NCBI RefSeq assembly: GCF_001636405.1
Contig: NZ_KV440950.1
Location: forward strand, 426,001 to 490,000
Source: Peribacillus frigoritolerans
Lineage (GTDB): Bacteria; Bacillota; Bacilli; Bacillales; DSM-1321
Length of the DNA: 64,000 nucleotides
Direction of reading: 5' to 3'
The position numbers were made by a program, and so were the translations under genes. Of this stretch, positions 50,508-59,551 are shown piece by piece. The notes under the pieces were generated by a model, which searched no databases, was not told the origin of the DNA, and saw only the letters and a program-made list of their open reading frames with translations. Each line of letters starts with the position of its first letter. The stretch's first letter is position 1.

Positions 50508-50924
50508 ATGAATTATAAGAAGAAATCTAGCAATAAAGTAACTAGTATTGCAATTACAGTGAAATTCGAAAGGAGAGGAAGCGACAGGTCATATCTTACA
50601 AAAACGAGTTTCTTTGATGCACTTCAGCACGTCCATTCTCCCTTTGAAAAGGATCCCCGTTCAGATTCACCCTATCAGGATTTTCCTCTATGTCAGGAGG
50701 TAACCCTTTCTTTTTTTGAAAGAGGTGCTAAAACATCTATTAATTATGACCCCCACCAAGGAAAAATCATCATTGAGGAAAGTTCAGAGACTTATCAGCT
50801 GAATAAAGGGGAGGCGCTTACTGAAATCCTCGACCATATCATGATCAATCATGGCTATCACCATTCTTTTTTCATCATCCAGCAAAAAGAGCGGAACGTA
50901 AAAATGAAAGCAGCTACGCCATGA
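50508..50924 (+). CDS. Hypothetical protein
   Basis: A 138-residue soluble protein I do not recognise. It is rich in charged and aromatic residues, with no signal peptide or membrane helix. The C-terminal half contains EALTEILDHIMINHGYHHSFFIIQQKE. A strong AAGGAGG lies 9 bases before the ATG, and codon use is like its neighbours, so it is likely expressed. It stands alone between the repeat pair and the convergent MocR gene. Confidence 0.7.
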   Translation: MNYKKKSSNKVTSIAITVKFERRGSDRSYLTKTSFFDALQHVHSPFEKDPRSDSPYQDFPLCQEVTLSFFERGAKTSINYDPHQGKIIIEESSETYQLNKGEALTEILDHIMINHGYHHSFFIIQQKERNVKMKAATP

Positions 50925-51007
50925 AATCCCAAACATTTATAGGCAGGACGTTGTAAGGTATGAGATATCCGAATAATTCATACGAAAAGTTACTTTACTC
51001 AATAAGC

Positions 51008-51031
51008 ATGGAGCTGCCACGGCAGCTCCAT
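51008..51031. terminator. Palindrome between convergent genes
   Basis: 11-bp arms ATGGAGCTGCC and GGCAGCTCCAT with a 2-base loop, between the hypothetical gene and the 3' end of the MocR gene. The T run is weak on both strands, so termination efficiency is uncertain. Confidence 0.55.
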
Positions 51032-51072
51032 TAATGTTTCGCCATGATGAGCGTTTCCTATCCTTGGAGATG

Positions 51073-52518
51073 TCAAACCAAGCGCCGAATGATCTTTGAA
51101 AGGGTTTGGATGCCATAAGCTAATTGTTCCTCCGAGGCGTATGAATATGAAAGCCGTATATGTGTATGGTTATTTGGTTCGTATATGTATCCCGGATTAA
51201 GAAGTATGTTTTCCTTTATCGCTTGCTTGAAAAGGTTTGGATTCACGATGGGTTTACATAATTTCAGCCATATATAAAATCCGCCTTGAGGTATTTGCCA
51301 TTCGGCCAGCCCTTTAAAATATTGATTGAGAAGAGTTAATGTAAAATCCCTGCGTTCCTTCAACTTTTGCCTTAGCCACTCTAAATGCTTAGAATATTGA
51401 CCATTTGCTAACCATTCTGCCACAAGGTGTTGGGAAAGTGCACTGGAACCGTAATCCATTTGCATTTTGATGTCCGCTAAACGTTCAATCACAGTTATGG
51501 GGCCAGCAATCCAGCCGATGCGCAATCCTGGGCTTAAAGTTTTGGACATGCTGCCAATGTGCAATACAAGGCCATCTGCATCAAGGGATTTTAATGGCGG
51601 CGGCGGTTCCTCATCAAACCACAAATCACTATATACGTCATCTTCAATAATCGGGATCTGTTCTTTTTTGCATAGTGATAGGAGGTTAAGTCTTTCTTCT
51701 TTTGACCATGTAGTATTCGTTGGATTGTTAAACGTTGGGACAGTATAAAACAGTGACGCTTTCTTCCTTCCATTGATGCGCTTCATTTGTGTCGGGATAC
51801 TTTCACGTCCTTGTTTTGATAAACCTACTAAATGCATGCCCGCAGATTGAAAAGGGTGGACGGAATTTAAATAGGAAGGGGACTCATGTAAAATCATCGA
51901 TTCCTTTTGAAGCAAACCAACTGAAATCAACTGGAGTGCCTGAAGCCCGCCAGAAACGACCATGAGGGAGCTGGGACTTGCGTTGATCCCTTTTGTTTCT
52001 AAATAAACACTTATACATTGGCGAAGTCTCTTGTCACCCTTGGGTTCGGAATATCCCAATGAGTGTGCATCAAAGGAAGTGGATCGCAACGTCTTTTCGA
52101 TTTGCTTTGTAGGCAATAGCGCTGGAGATAACTCACCAGTGCCTAATCTGATGATGGCAGTGTCCGTTTCATACTGATTAATATCCTGAATCGTTTTTAA
52201 ATTAGGTTCATGAAGGCCATTCCGTACATAGTTTTTCCAGTCGGACTGTTTGCTGGAGACGAGCACATTCCATGTATTATTGGAAACGAATGTGCCAGAC
52301 CCAAGCCTAGTTTCCAATAATCCATCTGCAATCAACTCATCTATGGCTGTGATGATGGTACTTCGGTTTACGCCAAATGAGTCGGCCAATGAGCGTTGTG
52401 ATGGAAGCTTAGTGTCAACTGGCCATTCCCCCCGTGTAATTTGTTGTTTGATCCAATCTACTATTTGTTGGTGAAGTGATTGCGCGGAAGACCGGTTTGG
52501 TCTCCATTCGATAAACAT
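51073..52518 (-). CDS. MocR-family (GntR-HTH plus aminotransferase) transcriptional regulator
   Basis: A 481-residue chimeric regulator. The N-terminal winged helix (about residues 5-75, with LPSQRSLADSFGVNRSTIITAIDEL) is joined to a type-I aminotransferase fold. The PLP lysine is K326 in GSMSKTLSPGLRIGW, and GLQALQLIS and EDDVYSDLWF are typical. Such proteins (GabR, PdxR) sense PLP or amino acid adducts and act on nearby genes. The start at 52518 has AAAGGAG upstream; the longer frame to 52611 runs through the operator. It is divergent from a LysE exporter gene, its probable target. Confidence 0.92.
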   Translation of the reverse strand: MFIEWRPNRSSAQSLHQQIVDWIKQQITRGEWPVDTKLPSQRSLADSFGVNRSTIITAIDELIADGLLETRLGSGTFVSNNTWNVLVSSKQSDWKNYVRNGLHEPNLKTIQDINQYETDTAIIRLGTGELSPALLPTKQIEKTLRSTSFDAHSLGYSEPKGDKRLRQCISVYLETKGINASPSSLMVVSGGLQALQLISVGLLQKESMILHESPSYLNSVHPFQSAGMHLVGLSKQGRESIPTQMKRINGRKKASLFYTVPTFNNPTNTTWSKEERLNLLSLCKKEQIPIIEDDVYSDLWFDEEPPPPLKSLDADGLVLHIGSMSKTLSPGLRIGWIAGPITVIERLADIKMQMDYGSSALSQHLVAEWLANGQYSKHLEWLRQKLKERRDFTLTLLNQYFKGLAEWQIPQGGFYIWLKLCKPIVNPNLFKQAIKENILLNPGYIYEPNNHTHIRLSYSYASEEQLAYGIQTLSKIIRRLV

Positions 52519-52555
52519 ACGAAAACCACTCCTTTCATGTTCTATATTCATTATA

Positions 52556-52583
52556 AATTGGTTGGTTTGAAGACCAACCAATT
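52556..52583. promoter_or_regulatory. Perfect inverted repeat in the mocR-lysE spacer (candidate operator)
   Basis: 11-bp arms AATTGGTTGGT (52556-52566) and ACCAACCAATT (52573-52583) with a 6-base centre. Each arm contains a doubled TTGG/TTGGT, so both inverted and direct half-sites are present. A TATACT at 52612-52617 could be the -10 of the exporter gene; its -35 region is poor, as expected of an activated promoter. Confidence 0.65.
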
Positions 52584-52642
52584 GGAGGGTCAATTCCTTT
52601 GTTTTATTCATTATACTGAATATGAGGGAAGGGGGTATTCAT

Positions 52643-53251
52643 ATGGGGCCATTTTTTCATGGATTATTATTGGCATTAGGGCTGATACTTCCATTGGGAG
52701 TGCAAAATGTTTTCATTTTTAATCAAGGAGCAATCCAACCTACAATAAAAAAAGCATTGCCAGCAACGATCACAGCTGCAATTTGCGATACGGTGCTCAT
52801 TCTGTTAGCTATTTTAGGTGTTTCGTTGATTGTCATGCAATACGATTGGTTGCGCCTTACATTAATCATAATCGGCGTTATATTTTTATTGTATATGGGC
52901 TTTCAGATTTGGTTTGCCAAATCAAACTCACAGTCAGGTGTCCAATCCATGCAGATGTCGACAAAAAAACAAATTGTATTTGCTTTATCCGTATCATTAC
53001 TGAATCCGCATGCAATCCTGGATACGATAGGTGTAATCGGTTCGAGCTCACTTGTTTATTCAGGAAAAGATAAAATGATTTTCACCATGACGTGCATCTT
53101 TGTGTCATGGTGCTGGTTCCACGGATTATGTCTTGCGGGACGATTGCTGAAAAAGGTTGATACATCTGGAAAATTCCTTGGAATATTAAATAAAATTTCT
53201 GCAATCATCATTTGGATCACAGCCCTCTATATGGTGAAGTCGCTATTTTGA
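52643..53251 (+). CDS. LysE/ArgO-family amino acid exporter
   Basis: A 202-residue membrane protein with about six helices and the family N-terminus GLLLALGLILPLGVQNVFIFNQG. LysE/RhtB exporters release basic or other amino acids. SLLNPHAILDTIGVIG matches the LysE/ArgO branch. ATG 52643 is 7 bases after AAGGGGG; ATG 52622 precedes that site. It is divergently placed to the MocR regulator, with a shared operator candidate. Substrate is unproven. Confidence 0.88.
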   Translation: MGPFFHGLLLALGLILPLGVQNVFIFNQGAIQPTIKKALPATITAAICDTVLILLAILGVSLIVMQYDWLRLTLIIIGVIFLLYMGFQIWFAKSNSQSGVQSMQMSTKKQIVFALSVSLLNPHAILDTIGVIGSSSLVYSGKDKMIFTMTCIFVSWCWFHGLCLAGRLLKKVDTSGKFLGILNKISAIIIWITALYMVKSLF

Positions 53252-53306
53252 ATCAATAAACGTTTTCGAACCAAACGATGCCATGTATAACAGGACGCCT
53301 ATGTAT

Positions 53307-53348
53307 AAAAAAAGGGGAATGCATATCTATATGCATTCTCCTTTTTTT
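53307..53348. terminator. Bidirectional terminator between lysE and ywqA
   Basis: A long stem (GAATGCATA/TATGCATTC extended by GG-CC and A-T pairs) flanked by A7 and T7 serves both converging genes. Confidence 0.85.
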
Positions 53349-53379
53349 GCCCTCAATCATCTTCTATCGTGAAATCAGG

Positions 53380-56352
53380 TTATTGAAGAGCGACCAAGTC
53401 CTTGATTTCCTCTGTGGAAAGTTCGGTGATCCAGTTGTCACTGCTGATGATTTCGTCGTTCAGGGCTTGCTTTTTATCAAGCATCTGGTCGATTTTTTCT
53501 TCCAGGGTCCCTGTGCAGATTAGCTTATGAACGTGAACGAAACGCTGTTGACCAATTCGGTAAGCACGGTCGGTGGCTTGATTTTCAACAGCTGGGTTCC
53601 ACCAGCGATCATAATGAATCACGTGGTTTGCTTCTGTAAGATTAAGACCCGTGCCGCCTGCTTTCAATGAGAGTATGAAAATAGGGAATTCCCCATCTTG
53701 GAATCGGGTGATCATTTCATCACGCTGCTTCTTGTTCGCACTCCCATTCAGGAATGGCACTTCAAAGCCATATCGTTTTTCCAGCAATTCTTTAATCATA
53801 TTGCCCATCCCGATATATTGTGTGAAAATGAGACAGCTTTCATCCTGTTCGCGGACCGCATCGATAAGCTCGGTCAGCTTCTCGAGTTTGCCTGATCGGT
53901 TAGGTGCCTTCATGATGTTTTCCTTTTCCGTCTCTTTTAAGTAAAGAGCTGGATGGTTGCAAAGTTGCTTTAGCTTATTCAGCATCTGGAGGATGATGCC
54001 TTTTCTTTCAAAGGCAGACAGTTGTTCGATATCAGTGAATGTATCTTTAATCAGTTGTTCATACAACGATGCTTGCTCAGTGGTAAGCGGTACGAATTCT
54101 TTTTGTTCTTGCTTATCCGGAAGATTAAGAGCGACTTCTTTATCGCGTTTTGTACGGCGAAGCAAAAATGGCTGTATCAAACGCTGCAATTCCTTGATTT
54201 TATCCTTCTGTTCATCACGCTCAATGGTCGCCACATATTTTTCCTGAAACTGACCTAGCGTTCCGAGATAACCTTTGTTGATGAAGTCGAAAATCGCCCA
54301 TAGCTCACTTAAACGGTTTTCCATCGGCGTACCCGATAAGGCGATATGATGTCTGCCATTTAGCTTTCTGACCGCCTTGGATTGCTTCGTTTGGGCATTC
54401 TTGATGTTTTGTGCTTCATCAAGGATAACACTGCTCCAATGGATGGAGGTCAGTTCAGCCACATCTTGGTGGGTCAGTCCATATGATGTTAAGACAATAT
54501 CATGATCGGCTGCCAGTTTAGTAAATGCCTCACCTTTAGCACGATTCGATCCGTAGTGTAGGTGAACTTTAAGTGATGGAGCGAATTTTTCCAATTCTTT
54601 TTGCCAGTTGCCAAGTACCGATGTCGGGCAGACGATGAGCGCCGATTGTACAGGGACGGATTCAGGGGCAGTGGTAATGGCTTCACCCTCATCACTGCTC
54701 TCCGCACTACTATCCTCTTCGACGATGATCGGTTCACTCTTTTGTTCATCCTTGGGCGCAGTGGGCAGCTCTTTACCGACCCTTTCTTTGCCTTTCACAT
54801 GAAGTAGGTAGGCAATCATCTGGACAGTTTTTCCAAGTCCCATATCGTCGGCTAGACAAGCACCAAAACCATGCTCCCTTAAAAAAAGGAGCCAGCTCAT
54901 GCCCAGTTTTTGATAAGGGCGTAAATCACCTTGAAGTGCATTAGGGACGGGCAGGATGGATATGTTTTTGGTTTCCCTGAGCCTTCCCACCATTTTACGG
55001 AGCTCCTGGTTCAATTCAAATTGAATCCGGAGCATTTCGTCGTTTTCAGAATCGACATCGCTATCTTCATCCACGCCATTCAACAGTTCCTGCTGCAGCA
55101 AGTCAGTCAGTTGGATGCCTTTTTCATTCGCTGTTTCCATCAGCTCCTGTATTTGCTTAATGAAAGCAGGGTCAAGCTTGACCCATTGGCCGCGGATGAA
55201 GACAAGCCGCCTTTTTTCATTGACGAGCTCCTCGAACTCCGCCTCAGTGAGCTCCTTGCCATTTAAAGAGAACCGCCAATCAAAGTCCATTAAAGCTTTT
55301 AACCCGACATAAGAAGGGCCGCGGTTCGATTGGCTCTTCACTTTCGCTTTGACCTTCAATGAGGACTCCTTCAAGGCAAGCCACCACGATGGAAGGAGAA
55401 TTTCGACGCCAAGAAATAGGAGCTTTTCGCTTGCATCGGTCAAGAACTCCCATGCATCCGTTTCTGAAATCTCCCTTTTCAGACGGCCATTCTCCCCAAG
55501 CCAGGGCACGACGAGTTGCCAGCGTTTCGTAGCACGCACCACATCACTTGCATACTTATTCCAGCCGCGCGGAAGTTTTTTTCCTGTATATGTTTCAATG
55601 ATATTCTCATCCCTTTTGGAACGAAGGGTAACATCGAGCATCCAAGGCCCGTTGCCATCTGGAGGCTCAGTTAAACGGAGACCTATAGTGAATGGTTTGG
55701 GATCGGGCAAGGTACCGAGCCATTCCTGCCAGCTGTCCTTGTCAAAAAAGGCCTGCAATTCTTCGGGAGAAAGTCGAGTATCCTTTAATGCCCCGACGGC
55801 TTCACTCCATTTATGCTGCATGGGTGAATAGTTTTTTAAATACATATTAGCGGCACCGTTATACCACTTTTCGATAAAAGTACGGTTGGTTTCCAGTTCA
55901 GGTGAAGGAAGATCCAAAGATATTTCTTCTTCCCAAAAGGAAGGGACGAATTCCTCTTCCACTTCCTCCGGCAGCTTCCAACCGATGGAGTCCAATTGAA
56001 GATTGGTGAAATCCGGTACGGGGATTCCAGCTTCTATGGATTCATGAAGAACGGGCGCTGCTGACAGGCAAAGGGAGGATATTTCAGACCATTCCCATTC
56101 TATGAAGGAGTTAAAGCTTTCCCTCGCAAAAAAGTTGAGAAGTCCCCAAGCGTCAAGAATGAATACTTGATTTCCATCCACTATATCCGTAGTCATTTTA
56201 GTTCCATAAAAGCTTGCGTCATCCCAGTTGAATAACAGCCTGCGAATGTGATTCGTGGTGAGGAAGGCATTCTCTTCATTGACGACACCAAGGGCGTAAG
56301 TTCCGTTTTCGAGAGCGGCTATTTTGATTTTTAATTTCCCTGGATTAAACAT
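53380..56352 (-). CDS. ywqA: SNF2-family helicase YwqA
   Basis: A 990-residue Swi2/Snf2 DNA translocase. The first 450 residues are the bacterial SNF2-associated N-terminal region. The ATPase core follows: ADDMGLGKTVQM (motif I), VILDEAQNIKN (II), ALSGTPMENRLSELW (III), SLKAGGTGLNLT (V) and TDRAYRIGQ (VI). Between motif I and the next core block there is a Glu/Ser-rich insert of about 40 residues. Its start overlaps the end of the SWIM gene by 8 bases, so the two are cotranscribed and probably work together. Role in chromatin-like remodelling or repair is not established. Confidence 0.93.
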   Translation of the reverse strand: MFNPGKLKIKIAALENGTYALGVVNEENAFLTTNHIRRLLFNWDDASFYGTKMTTDIVDGNQVFILDAWGLLNFFARESFNSFIEWEWSEISSLCLSAAPVLHESIEAGIPVPDFTNLQLDSIGWKLPEEVEEEFVPSFWEEEISLDLPSPELETNRTFIEKWYNGAANMYLKNYSPMQHKWSEAVGALKDTRLSPEELQAFFDKDSWQEWLGTLPDPKPFTIGLRLTEPPDGNGPWMLDVTLRSKRDENIIETYTGKKLPRGWNKYASDVVRATKRWQLVVPWLGENGRLKREISETDAWEFLTDASEKLLFLGVEILLPSWWLALKESSLKVKAKVKSQSNRGPSYVGLKALMDFDWRFSLNGKELTEAEFEELVNEKRRLVFIRGQWVKLDPAFIKQIQELMETANEKGIQLTDLLQQELLNGVDEDSDVDSENDEMLRIQFELNQELRKMVGRLRETKNISILPVPNALQGDLRPYQKLGMSWLLFLREHGFGACLADDMGLGKTVQMIAYLLHVKGKERVGKELPTAPKDEQKSEPIIVEEDSSAESSDEGEAITTAPESVPVQSALIVCPTSVLGNWQKELEKFAPSLKVHLHYGSNRAKGEAFTKLAADHDIVLTSYGLTHQDVAELTSIHWSSVILDEAQNIKNAQTKQSKAVRKLNGRHHIALSGTPMENRLSELWAIFDFINKGYLGTLGQFQEKYVATIERDEQKDKIKELQRLIQPFLLRRTKRDKEVALNLPDKQEQKEFVPLTTEQASLYEQLIKDTFTDIEQLSAFERKGIILQMLNKLKQLCNHPALYLKETEKENIMKAPNRSGKLEKLTELIDAVREQDESCLIFTQYIGMGNMIKELLEKRYGFEVPFLNGSANKKQRDEMITRFQDGEFPIFILSLKAGGTGLNLTEANHVIHYDRWWNPAVENQATDRAYRIGQQRFVHVHKLICTGTLEEKIDQMLDKKQALNDEIISSDNWITELSTEEIKDLVALQ

Positions 56353-57970
56353 CGATAAGCTTACCCCTTTTTAGTTCTTCTTGGAAAGCGCGAAGCCGTT
56401 TGGTCGAATCTGCTACATAAAGTATATACCGTTCGAATACGTCTTCCTTTTTGCTCTTTTTATAGATGGTGCGCATCCTTTTCAAATAACGGACAGCTTG
56501 CTTATAAGCAGGCCGGTTTTTCAAAGAAACTTTTTCCTGGACCGCATGATAATAAAGGGGCAGGATTAGTTCCGGTTCTTTTGATACCACTTCTTTGATG
56601 GATTCACTGCTGATTAAGTCAATGCTGATTTCCGAGTAAATATGCATCTCCACCCATTTTTTGTATTGTCCTTGTTCAAAAAGGAAATTTGCATAGTTCC
56701 AATAGCTGTGCGGAAGGGTGGCCCTGTAAAATTTCTCAAGCAAATCGGTCCGTTTTAATTTATAACAGCAACTGTTAATTAAAGTCGTAAAGGTCCGGAC
56801 GAAATCTACCCGTTTATAATAATCGGATAGACCGGCAAGGAATTCCTGGACATTATTATTGATGAATTCAATGAAAGGGATGGCCCGTGCCCGGTTTTCA
56901 GATTCAGCCAGGAGATTCAGCCAATAAAAAATGTATGGACAGGCATCCTTCTTCAATTCATGGAGAAGCTCAATCGCTTGTTTATCATGGTTTTCCAAAA
57001 GGGATAGGTGAATGGCTGCAAGGATATAGGACGTCCTCTCAGTGGTGCCCATATACTTCTCGGGAAGTTCTTTATTGATTCGTTCAAGTTCCTCTTTACG
57101 CCATGAGGAGTTGGAGAATAAGTAGCTCCATATCTCCCGGTAGAGGTCGATCTTTTCATATTCGAGGCCTTCCCCTCCATCCAGCAGTTTAGCTACATCT
57201 TCCTTGATGCTGAAAACGAAGGGGTCAAAGGCGAAGGGCCGCGCTTGCCTGCTTAGCGGCTGTACCGTTTCATGCAGCTCTTCTGCCAAGTCGACGGCAA
57301 GTGCATAAAAGACCCTGATCGTTTGCGTCTCACTTTTATGCAGCTGAATCATTCTAAGTGTCTGCTGCATTGTGCAAAATTGCGTAACGAAATGATAAAG
57401 CAACTTCCATTCCCTTTCCATTGGAGCTTTTGAGCTAAGGCGTTTAAAGTAAGTTTGTATATGATTTTCGATCATGTAAGTAGCCTCGCCTATATGGGGC
57501 TCGACATGTTCCGCAAAGGCATCATTCACGAATTGCTTCCATGATGGATAGCTTTTATCTAAGGTGATGGATCTCCCCGCCGCCTGTTTAAGTAATTCAC
57601 TTGCCGGTTTCACCTGCTGCAGTGCTTGGGCGGCTGAGGCGTTTTTAGGTGCTTTCCAATCGCCCAGCCATTCGGAAACACTAGCGTGTTCGGAATATGC
57701 AGAAAAGAAAACGGCCATTTGATGCCGGCAAATGAACCTTGAATCACATGTACAGCTTCCATCCTGTGGGGAGAGCAGATTCAGCCTGGACTTAAATCGT
57801 GTCTCTTCCTGTACCTCAGCTGCAATCGTATCCACCGCTTCTTCTTTAATATCAACGAGCCCCTGACGGTATAACTGGAGCCCTTGATTCACCACATCCG
57901 AATCTTCCGGATCCCCGGCCTCCAAAAATTCCGCCAGCCGCTCCCCAACTAACAACAACTCCCGCTCCAT
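56345..57970 (-). CDS. ywqB: SWIM zinc-finger protein YwqB
   Basis: A 541-residue protein with a SWIM motif at C73, C75, C81, H83 (SCTCDSRFICRHQMAVF). This zinc fold is often found beside SNF2 proteins and is thought to bind DNA or partner proteins. The remainder is helical with no catalytic motif seen. GGAGGAG lies upstream of the ATG. It overlaps ywqA by 8 bases, an arrangement shared with B. subtilis ywqAB. Confidence 0.9.
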   Translation of the reverse strand: MERELLLVGERLAEFLEAGDPEDSDVVNQGLQLYRQGLVDIKEEAVDTIAAEVQEETRFKSRLNLLSPQDGSCTCDSRFICRHQMAVFFSAYSEHASVSEWLGDWKAPKNASAAQALQQVKPASELLKQAAGRSITLDKSYPSWKQFVNDAFAEHVEPHIGEATYMIENHIQTYFKRLSSKAPMEREWKLLYHFVTQFCTMQQTLRMIQLHKSETQTIRVFYALAVDLAEELHETVQPLSRQARPFAFDPFVFSIKEDVAKLLDGGEGLEYEKIDLYREIWSYLFSNSSWRKEELERINKELPEKYMGTTERTSYILAAIHLSLLENHDKQAIELLHELKKDACPYIFYWLNLLAESENRARAIPFIEFINNNVQEFLAGLSDYYKRVDFVRTFTTLINSCCYKLKRTDLLEKFYRATLPHSYWNYANFLFEQGQYKKWVEMHIYSEISIDLISSESIKEVVSKEPELILPLYYHAVQEKVSLKNRPAYKQAVRYLKRMRTIYKKSKKEDVFERYILYVADSTKRLRAFQEELKRGKLIDV

Positions 57971-58424
57971 ACTCTCCTCCTTCAGGGACCAGCCCTAGTT
58001 ATATATTTTTGTATGATCATGAACCATCAGTTCTTAACTTTTCGTAATTCCCATCCCGGCTTTGTGTATATATGATCGAATGCCGGACTATGGCCGTTCT
58101 CTTTACGTTCTATTCGATTTAATCACTGCTTCTTGCCGTTATATTCATAAATACCCTGTAAAAGTCAATATCGTCAAAAATCCGCATGAATATAAGCGGT
58201 TCGGATATAAACAGGAATAACCGGCATTCACGATGAACATGCTTGGAATCCTTCATCCTCATTAGCTTCACAAGACTAAGTGATGAGGGGCTGGAACCCT
58301 TTTTAAATGTGCGTTTTTTGAAGCATCTCTTTATTATACTTCATTTTGGCTTGGAATTTAAAATGTAGAATAGAGGTTTTGAAAATGATGAGTGTGAGAT
58401 TATACATATTCTTGGTTAATGGGA
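57971..58424. other. Intergenic region, no supported gene
   Basis: Short open frames occur on both strands (for example a 43-codon frame at about 58080), but none has a ribosome site or recognisable product. A small GGG/CCC hairpin with a T run lies near 58290-58312. The region may include the ywqB promoter and remnants of older genes. Confidence 0.3.
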
Positions 58425-58450
58425 AGAGCCATTCCCGCGGGAATGGCTCT
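58425..58450 (-). terminator. Perfect palindrome after the PlcR-like regulator gene
   Basis: A 26-bp palindrome with 13-bp arms AGAGCCATTCCCG/CGGGAATGGCTCT, 11 bases beyond the stop of the minus-strand gene. There is no strong T run after it on that strand, so it may act as a weak terminator or 3'-end stabiliser. Confidence 0.6.
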
Positions 58451-58461
58451 AAAATATGAAA

Positions 58462-59355
58462 TTAGTTAATTTTCATTTCATTCTTCCAACTGTCCAACTT
58501 TTTGTTGATGAATGTAACAAAGGTATGATTTTTTTGTAAATCGAATAGAAAAGCTGACTTTTCCAAGTACTCTTTTGCCTCTTCAAAGTTACCTACGAGT
58601 TCAAAATTATACCCTAAATGGTAATGTAAATCCGCTAAAGCATATAATTGGTCATGTTCGAGGCACCACTTTATGGCATCTTGGCAGCAGGCAATGGACT
58701 CTTCGTATCGGACCAGGCGTGTTAACACTCTGCCGAAATTATAGGATAGACGTGTCTTAAGCGTTTTATCCGTCAAAAAGGGCAGGGCTTTCAAGTGATC
58801 TAAAGCTTTCCGTAACAAGGCGAATGCATTTTCGTACTGTTCTTCGGCAACATACATTACACCAAGGCTGCTTAAGATTTCAAGCTCCCGTTCCGAATAA
58901 ATTTTGTCTGTCGTATGGGTAATGGCTATGGCCTGATTAATGAAATCGATGGCTTTATCTAAATCTTTATTTTTTTCATATTCGTATATTCCCTTGTGCC
59001 AAAGAATCAATTGATGATTCTTTTTATTCTGAAGAAAGAGGGGACTGTTTTCCTCGGCCTTTACAATTTGCTGCATTTCCTCATAATTTCGGGTTCTTCT
59101 GGCTATTTTTAATTGATAAATCACTTCTTCCACGTAATCCAGCCTAGGGGTCATTCCAATATCGAAAAAATAGTTTACATCAACGCCTAAACGTTGGGAA
59201 ATTAAATAGAGAGTGGATGCATATGGATAGACATCGCCCTTTTCAATCTTACTGATCTGTGCTTGTGTACAAATACCGGTTGCCAACTCTTCCTGGGAAA
59301 GCCCGATTTGTTTACGTAGCTCTTTGATCTTTTGTCCAACTGCAAAAAAATCCAT
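58462..59355 (-). CDS. PlcR-like HTH-TPR regulator (RRNPP family)
   Basis: A 297-residue regulator. Residues 6-60 are an XRE helix-turn-helix (IKELRKQIGLSQEELATGIC, QAQISKIEKGDVYP), and residues 80-290 are TPR-type helices with repeating YEESIACCQDAIKWC and YNFELVGNFEEAKEYLEKS. Size, domain order and local wording (ISKIEKGDVYP; a C-terminal SAFLFDLQKNH) follow PlcR of the B. cereus group, which binds the imported peptide PapR. ATG 59355 has AAGGAG upstream; the frame extending back to 59595 runs over the divergent promoter and peptide gene. A divergent 37-codon gene encodes the probable cognate peptide. Target genes are unknown. Confidence 0.88.
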   Translation of the reverse strand: MDFFAVGQKIKELRKQIGLSQEELATGICTQAQISKIEKGDVYPYASTLYLISQRLGVDVNYFFDIGMTPRLDYVEEVIYQLKIARRTRNYEEMQQIVKAEENSPLFLQNKKNHQLILWHKGIYEYEKNKDLDKAIDFINQAIAITHTTDKIYSERELEILSSLGVMYVAEEQYENAFALLRKALDHLKALPFLTDKTLKTRLSYNFGRVLTRLVRYEESIACCQDAIKWCLEHDQLYALADLHYHLGYNFELVGNFEEAKEYLEKSAFLFDLQKNHTFVTFINKKLDSWKNEMKIN

Positions 59356-59494
59356 TTTGATTCTCCTTAAAATATGCCTAGAGTTATATTTTGTTATGAA
59401 AAATCGGTGAAAGCGGTATGTACAGGTCCTGAACGGTTTAAATAGATTCTTTAGTCGAAATATATGGTTTAAAGAAGTGTGGTTAAATATAACT

Positions 59495-59511
59495 ATAGAA
59501 ATTATTTCTAT
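59495..59511. promoter_or_regulatory. 17-bp palindrome in the regulator-peptide spacer
   Basis: ATAGAAAT-T-ATTTCTAT is a perfect odd palindrome, nested in a wider GGTTAAA (59481-59487) / TTTAACC (59512-59518) repeat. It resembles in size and AT content the PlcR box (TATGNAWWWWTNCATA) without matching it. It is the best candidate for the regulator's own site. Confidence 0.5.
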
Positions 59512-59551
59512 TTTAACCAATATTTTTTTAAAAGAAAAGGAGGAATGACCT

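Noticed and set aside
55349..55831. A 160-codon plus-strand frame inside ywqA
   Set aside because: Antisense shadow of a well-supported helicase gene; no ribosome site and biased composition.
57975..58140. A minus-strand stretch reading IERKENGHSPAFDH, IYTKPGWELRK
   Set aside because: It looks protein-like and could be the tail of a decayed gene, but stops interrupt it and I could not name a family, so no pseudogene was called.
58080..58212. A 43-codon frame beginning MPDYGRSLYVLF
   Set aside because: No ribosome site, no recognised similarity, and the frame ends without a terminator; likely chance.
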